Source: UBA4877 sp002399285
GTDB taxonomy: Bacteria > Bacillota > Thermoanaerobacteria > Thermoanaerobacterales > UBA4877
Length of the DNA: 64,000 nucleotides
NCBI GenBank assembly: GCA_036771835.1
Contig: DAIPGN010000002.1
Span: forward strand, 62,001 to 126,000
Reading direction: 5' to 3'
The notes under the pieces were generated by a model. The model searched no databases. It was given only the letters and a program-made list of their open reading frames with translations, and was not told where the DNA came from. The position numbers and the translations under genes are program-made. Of the stretch, positions 60,705 through 64,000 are shown in pieces (position 1 is the stretch's first letter; every line of letters starts with the position of its first letter).

Positions 60705-61592
60705 CTACTTCTTTTGTTTTGCTTTTAATGTCCTTATGTCGTCCAGCACTATATCCGCCTTTATCTTGATGAGGTTTTTGTTTTGTTCATCCAAAGAATT
60801 TTTAAGTTCATCTATGGAGACCTCCATCCTGTTTATCTCATCTTCGCCGCCCTTCTTAAGCTGAGGTTTTACCGCCGCCCACTCCTCTTGTATCATGTCC
60901 ATATCGTCGTTCGCTGTCTGAGTTTCGTTGCTGAATGTCGAGTAAAGTATATCCCTGGCGTAATATGTAAGCCTCATAAGCCCCGGAGGAGTCTGGGGCT
61001 CCATCTTTTCCTCCAACTCGGGCATATACCTATAGAATCCGTTTAATGCCTTCAAAAAGGCCAGGCCGTTTTTGCTGTCCAGCGTGGTGGTGGCCTCGTT
61101 TAGAGCCTCCGATGCCACGTCTATCACCTTTTTGTCCGCACCCCTTTTAAGAAGCTCCGGCTGCGACCCGTTCCACGTCTTGTGCAGGTTGCCTATGCCC
61201 TTCTCCAGATCCGGCAGCATCTCGGAAATATCGTTGGGGTTTTGCTGGGGCGCCTGCTGCGGTTGTTCTTCCGACTGTTGCTTTCCGGATGTGCCCTTCT
61301 CTCCGTCTGCACCGATTTTTCCGCCGCTGCTCTGATCCTTGCTGCCGCCGCTCTGATTTTTCGGCTGCTGCCCGGATTGCTCTTCGGGTGTCTTTAGTAC
61401 CTGCCCCTCCACCTTATCCGCCAGTTTTTCCAAATCCTTCTCCATATTCAGCATTTGCTGGGGCGGACCCTCGTTAAGACTCTGCTCCTTATCCTTACCG
61501 CCGCCTCCCGCTATCCGCTTCACTGCGGAACAGGAGGTCAGCGTAAATAGAAATACAAATATAATCAAAAATACCGGAATGTTTCTCTTCAT
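60705..61592 (-). CDS. Hypothetical lipoprotein with Gln/Gly-rich linker
   Basis: 295 residues. Signal and lipobox LTSC (Cys21), then a low-complexity segment (about 30-125) rich in Gln, Gly, Ser and Lys. A helical C-terminal region of about 160 residues follows (LNGFYRYMPELEEKMEPQTP, YARDILYSTFSNE, VSIDELKNSLDEQNKNLIKI). No known domain is recognised. The ribosome binding site GGGGTGA lies in the 3' arm of a strong hairpin (61602-61624). It is encoded between the LysM-ferritin-like gene and cotJC. Confidence 0.75.
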   Translation of the reverse strand: MKRNIPVFLIIFVFLFTLTSCSAVKRIAGGGGKDKEQSLNEGPPQQMLNMEKDLEKLADKVEGQVLKTPEEQSGQQPKNQSGGSKDQSSGGKIGADGEKGTSGKQQSEEQPQQAPQQNPNDISEMLPDLEKGIGNLHKTWNGSQPELLKRGADKKVIDVASEALNEATTTLDSKNGLAFLKALNGFYRYMPELEEKMEPQTPPGLMRLTYYARDILYSTFSNETQTANDDMDMIQEEWAAVKPQLKKGGEDEINRMEVSIDELKNSLDEQNKNLIKIKADIVLDDIRTLKAKQKK

Positions 61593-61601
61593 AATAAGTC
61601 A

Positions 61602-61624
61602 CCCCGGGTTTATTATTCCCGGGG
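61602..61624 (-). promoter_or_regulatory. Hairpin covering the lipoprotein ribosome binding site
   Basis: CCCCGGG (61618-61624, read on minus) pairs with CCCGGGG (61602-61608) around an AT loop. The 3' arm contains the GGGGTG site of the next gene. It could act as a weak terminator for cotJC or as a translation gate. Confidence 0.55.
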
Positions 61625-61630
61625 ATGCGA

Positions 61631-62020
61631 TTAAAATACTTTTTTACACTGCATGTCGTCCTGTACCTTATTGAGTGCCTCTCCGAACCTCTGGAAGTGC
61701 ACGACCTCCCTTTGCCTTAGAAATACGAGAGTATCCCATACCTTATGATCTTCGGTCAGGTCCATGAGATGTTCATAGGTAGCCCTGGCTTTTTGCTCGG
61801 CAGCCATATCATCGGTCAGGTCAGCCACCGGGTCTCCGTGAGATTGGATGTATGCCGCCGTCCATGGATTGCCCATTGGGTCGGCATAGAAAATTCCCTT
61901 GTCCCTTATGGCATAAAAATCTTCAAATCCATTTTCCTTAAGTTCTTCTATGGATGCCCCGTCCGTCAGCTTATACACAAGACTGGCTATAATTTCCAGG
62001 TGGGCAAGCTCTTCCGTGCC
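61631..62020 (-). pseudogene. cotJC: CotJC-type manganese catalase, C-terminal part; 5' end interrupted
   Basis: The frame can be read from GTEELAHLEIIASLVYKLTD onward to the stop at 61631 (about 129 codons), ending RQREVVHFQRFGEALNKVQD. This is the C-terminal two thirds of the spore-coat manganese catalase CotJC, including Glu and His metal ligands. Upstream of GTEEL the frame meets stop codons at once, and the DNA becomes AT-rich and unrelated. The break at 62020/62021 looks like an insertion boundary, not a simple frameshift. A GTG at 61978 could only start a fragment. The 5' portion is not in the window. Confidence 0.85.
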
Positions 62021-62235
62021 ATAATGTTATCAGTGATTTAATCCTCTAATAATTAAATTATATCACAGTTAACAACGGGACCATCTCTTAGGCTTGTACT
62101 TAGACTAAACTTTTGAACAGCCATAAAGTAATTCATGGATAGCGGTGGAAAATTGAATTTTAAGCACCTTCTATGCAAAATAATAAGGGGCCCTACTTTT
62201 TGGGGCCTTTAAACGATATAACCTTCACCGCAAAA
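62021..62235. other. Edge of an inserted element (non-coding)
   Basis: 215 bases between the cotJC break and the next gene. They are AT-rich, with no convincing reading frame. An imperfect GC-rich hairpin with T-rich flank at 62186-62213 (AAGGGGCCC / GGGGCCTTT) probably terminates the minus-strand gene that follows. An end of the element must lie at 62021, but only one end is visible, so no terminal repeats can be checked. Confidence 0.5.
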
Positions 62236-64000
62236 TTAAATTCCTAGTTTATCAAACAGAACTTGGTTACGTTTCTTAGCATCATTTAGTATTTTATCGT
62301 ATGATAGAATTTCAAAATAAGCATTATACGTTTTATTAAAATTATAATACCCTAATAAGTCTGGAGTTGGCGTAAAACTATATTGTTCAATAAACCGTTC
62401 TAATCTACTTGTTACATCGCATACAGCATAAAGATAGTATTTTGTAGAAGTATTGACTTTTATAGGTCGATGATATTTATCCTTTGCATCACCAATTCTT
62501 ATTTTCCGTACATAATCATATAACTGTGTAATTGGATTATCACTATCAGTATAATCATCACGCATCGGACGTTTCAACTCAAAAATAATAATTGTATCAA
62601 ACACAGTTCCGTCATTTCTGTCATCTGAAACAGCAACAGGGCTATCCAAGATCATAATATCAGATCTCTCTTGTTTATAATCATTATCAAATGGAACATC
62701 AGATGATATAAAATTACAATAAGATAGTTTTTCATCAATAAGCCATAGATTATGTGTGTCATAAGCAATGTCATCAGAAGTAGATTTCATCGGATATATA
62801 AGGTTGTGCATGTATTTTTCCTTATTGAATTTTCCATCATTTTGCCGTCTTAACCCACGTTCAAATAATTCAATAATAATGCGTCGGTGCGTAACATATT
62901 CAGCTAATACGGCACTATTGGCATCACTGATTTTTTCAATTTGTTCTTGGAAAAAACGTTCGTATTCTTCTGTGGACATGCTTGTTTCATCAAGTTGTTC
63001 AAATAATATCTCTTGTTCCTTCTTTGTAGATTTATCAAATTCTCGCTTTATCCCATATAATGCATCATCGAGTTTATCGTCGCTCAGTTTAGGCTTTATA
63101 TTAGCAACCTGATCTGGCATATATTTAAACAAATGGCGATATTGTGGAGCAACAGTGGTCACATATTCACGAATTCGTTTTGTTTTTTCTTTTGAGATAG
63201 GCAACAAGAACTCATTTAAGTATTCCTTTACAGAAGCACATGTTTTAGTTACAATCTCATCCAAAGATACATCATTTATAAGATTTGTTCCGCTTTCAGG
63301 TATGTTAAATGATAGACGGTTCATATCGACATTATTATCCAAATAGGAACCTGTTAATACCCCAATATACCAAAAACCATTACGATCAAAAATTTGTCCA
63401 TCTAAATCAACTATTAGTTTTTCCAAATCTTTGCTGTCTACCAACCTACTGTTAGCACATAAGTATAAGCGATTCCCCGGAAAAGCTCGATCTTCAATTC
63501 TGACGTTGAGTAGATTAAATGTTTTATCATTAATTAAAATTTTAGTTGTATTATCCTCTGTCTTGAATTTTTCTTTAAATAGATTATTCAGAGAAATGGA
63601 ATCGCTTTCGTCTTTAATAATAATTCGTGGGCAATTATCATCAAGAAAATATACAAGGCAATGCTGAATAATTTGCATAGCAATTGTGTCAATATGTTTG
63701 GGCACATAATTTTTATATTCAGATAAATATGTGTTAAGAGTTATACTCGTTGAAATGTCACCAATGTCTTTACACTCGACCAATGTATCTTCAATGTACG
63801 GATTAGCTAACGAAAATACAAATTCTCGCTTAATAAAAGTACCTTTATCTTTGAATATACTAGAAATACAAACAGAGCTAAATGCTTTGAACCAAGAGAA
63901 ACGCCCCACCCCTTTACCACCTATACTAGCTTTATATGTTGAATCTGACTCAAGAAAAGATTTCATATTTTGTTCGTTGAAACCAATACCGCTATCAATT
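62236..64000 (-). CDS. GHKL-type ATPase with C-terminal PD-(D/E)xK-like segment, partial
   Basis: 588 visible codons, and the frame is still open at the window edge, so the N-terminus is missing. At the visible start IDSGIGFNEQN and then IGGKGVGRFSWFKAF are the two nucleotide-binding motifs of a GHKL (Hsp90/MORC-like) ATPase. A helical middle follows. Near the C-terminus RSDIMIL...DTIIIFELKRPMRDD has the Asp...Glu-x-Lys arrangement of PD-(D/E)xK nucleases. Such ATPase-nuclease proteins are found among antiphage and mobile-element genes; that role is inferred. Base composition (roughly one third GC) is clearly below the rest of the window, supporting transfer. Confidence 0.75.
   Translation of the reverse strand, partial: IDSGIGFNEQNMKSFLESDSTYKASIGGKGVGRFSWFKAFSSVCISSIFKDKGTFIKREFVFSLANPYIEDTLVECKDIGDISTSITLNTYLSEYKNYVPKHIDTIAMQIIQHCLVYFLDDNCPRIIIKDESDSISLNNLFKEKFKTEDNTTKILINDKTFNLLNVRIEDRAFPGNRLYLCANSRLVDSKDLEKLIVDLDGQIFDRNGFWYIGVLTGSYLDNNVDMNRLSFNIPESGTNLINDVSLDEIVTKTCASVKEYLNEFLLPISKEKTKRIREYVTTVAPQYRHLFKYMPDQVANIKPKLSDDKLDDALYGIKREFDKSTKKEQEILFEQLDETSMSTEEYERFFQEQIEKISDANSAVLAEYVTHRRIIIELFERGLRRQNDGKFNKEKYMHNLIYPMKSTSDDIAYDTHNLWLIDEKLSYCNFISSDVPFDNDYKQERSDIMILDSPVAVSDDRNDGTVFDTIIIFELKRPMRDDYTDSDNPITQLYDYVRKIRIGDAKDKYHRPIKVNTSTKYYLYAVCDVTSRLERFIEQYSFTPTPDLLGYYNFNKTYNAYFEILSYDKILNDAKKRNQVLFDKLGI

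Noticed and set aside
61631..61978. Complete small gene starting at GTG 61978
   Set aside because: The cotJC frame continues upstream of that codon with strongly conserved residues, so it is a gene fragment rather than a true start.

Overview
The window comes from an endospore-forming, Gram-positive bacterium of the Firmicutes, most likely class Clostridia. The sporulation genes yabG, veg, spoVT, spoVG, a DUF3794/LysM protein and cotJC point to this. So does the classic low-GC block murC / purR-spoVG-glmU-prs / pth-mfd-prsA, along with sigma-A, sigma-H, sigma-K and sigma-G-like promoters and many lipoproteins with Gram-positive lipoboxes. No species is claimed. No rRNA, tRNA or CRISPR array was seen.

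Layout. 1-9.4 kb: start of tdh, two orphan OppA-type peptide-binding lipoproteins, a sporulation cluster (DUF3794-LysM, veg, yabG, spoVT), a NudL-type Nudix hydrolase and an SDR dehydrogenase. 9.5-25.5 kb: information processing and cell-wall core (PrsA-like foldase, mfd, pth, a tetrahydrofolate riboswitch with folT, htrA with a two-component system, prs, glmU, spoVG, purR, murC, CPBP protease). 25.7-33.4 kb: a TetR-controlled flavoprotein/iron-sulfur redox operon, a TPR protein, a type I toxin-antitoxin-like locus, glycerate kinase and a small membrane protein. 33.4-46.4 kb: DNRLRE protein, a DnaA-box-like array before lysC, an ADP-ribosylglycohydrolase/TDG-type DNA glycosylase fusion divergent from a nucleoside hydrolase, a patatin, a peptide-processing operon (APC permease, serine hydrolase, D-Ala-D-Ala dipeptidase), a repeat-rich secreted protein, aroK, ridA, rubrerythrin and a nitronate monooxygenase. 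46.4-52.3 kb: a complete rbsRKDACB ribose operon. 52.3-62.0 kb: thioesterase, RDD protein, queG, a DUF2975-XRE module, an ABC-class ATPase, an OPT transporter and a spore-coat-like group (LysM-ferritin-like protein, lipoprotein, cotJC).

At 62,020/62,021 the cotJC reading frame stops abruptly. AT-rich DNA of different character follows and carries a GHKL ATPase with a C-terminal PD-(D/E)xK-like segment that runs off the window. This looks like the edge of an integrated element inside a sporulation gene.

The most unusual items are the ADP-ribosylglycohydrolase/DNA glycosylase fusion, the interrupted cotJC with its ATPase-nuclease cargo, a dispersed palindromic intergenic repeat present at seven loci, the toxin-antitoxin locus whose toxin lacks a normal start codon, and the DnaA-box-like array ahead of lysC. 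Sequence-level regulation is unusually readable: two tandem near-consensus promoters before veg, a perfect sigma-H promoter before spoVG, a sigma-K promoter before yabG, a THF riboswitch that can switch exposure of the folT ribosome binding site, and palindromic operators at the TetR, RbsR and DUF2975-XRE transcription units.
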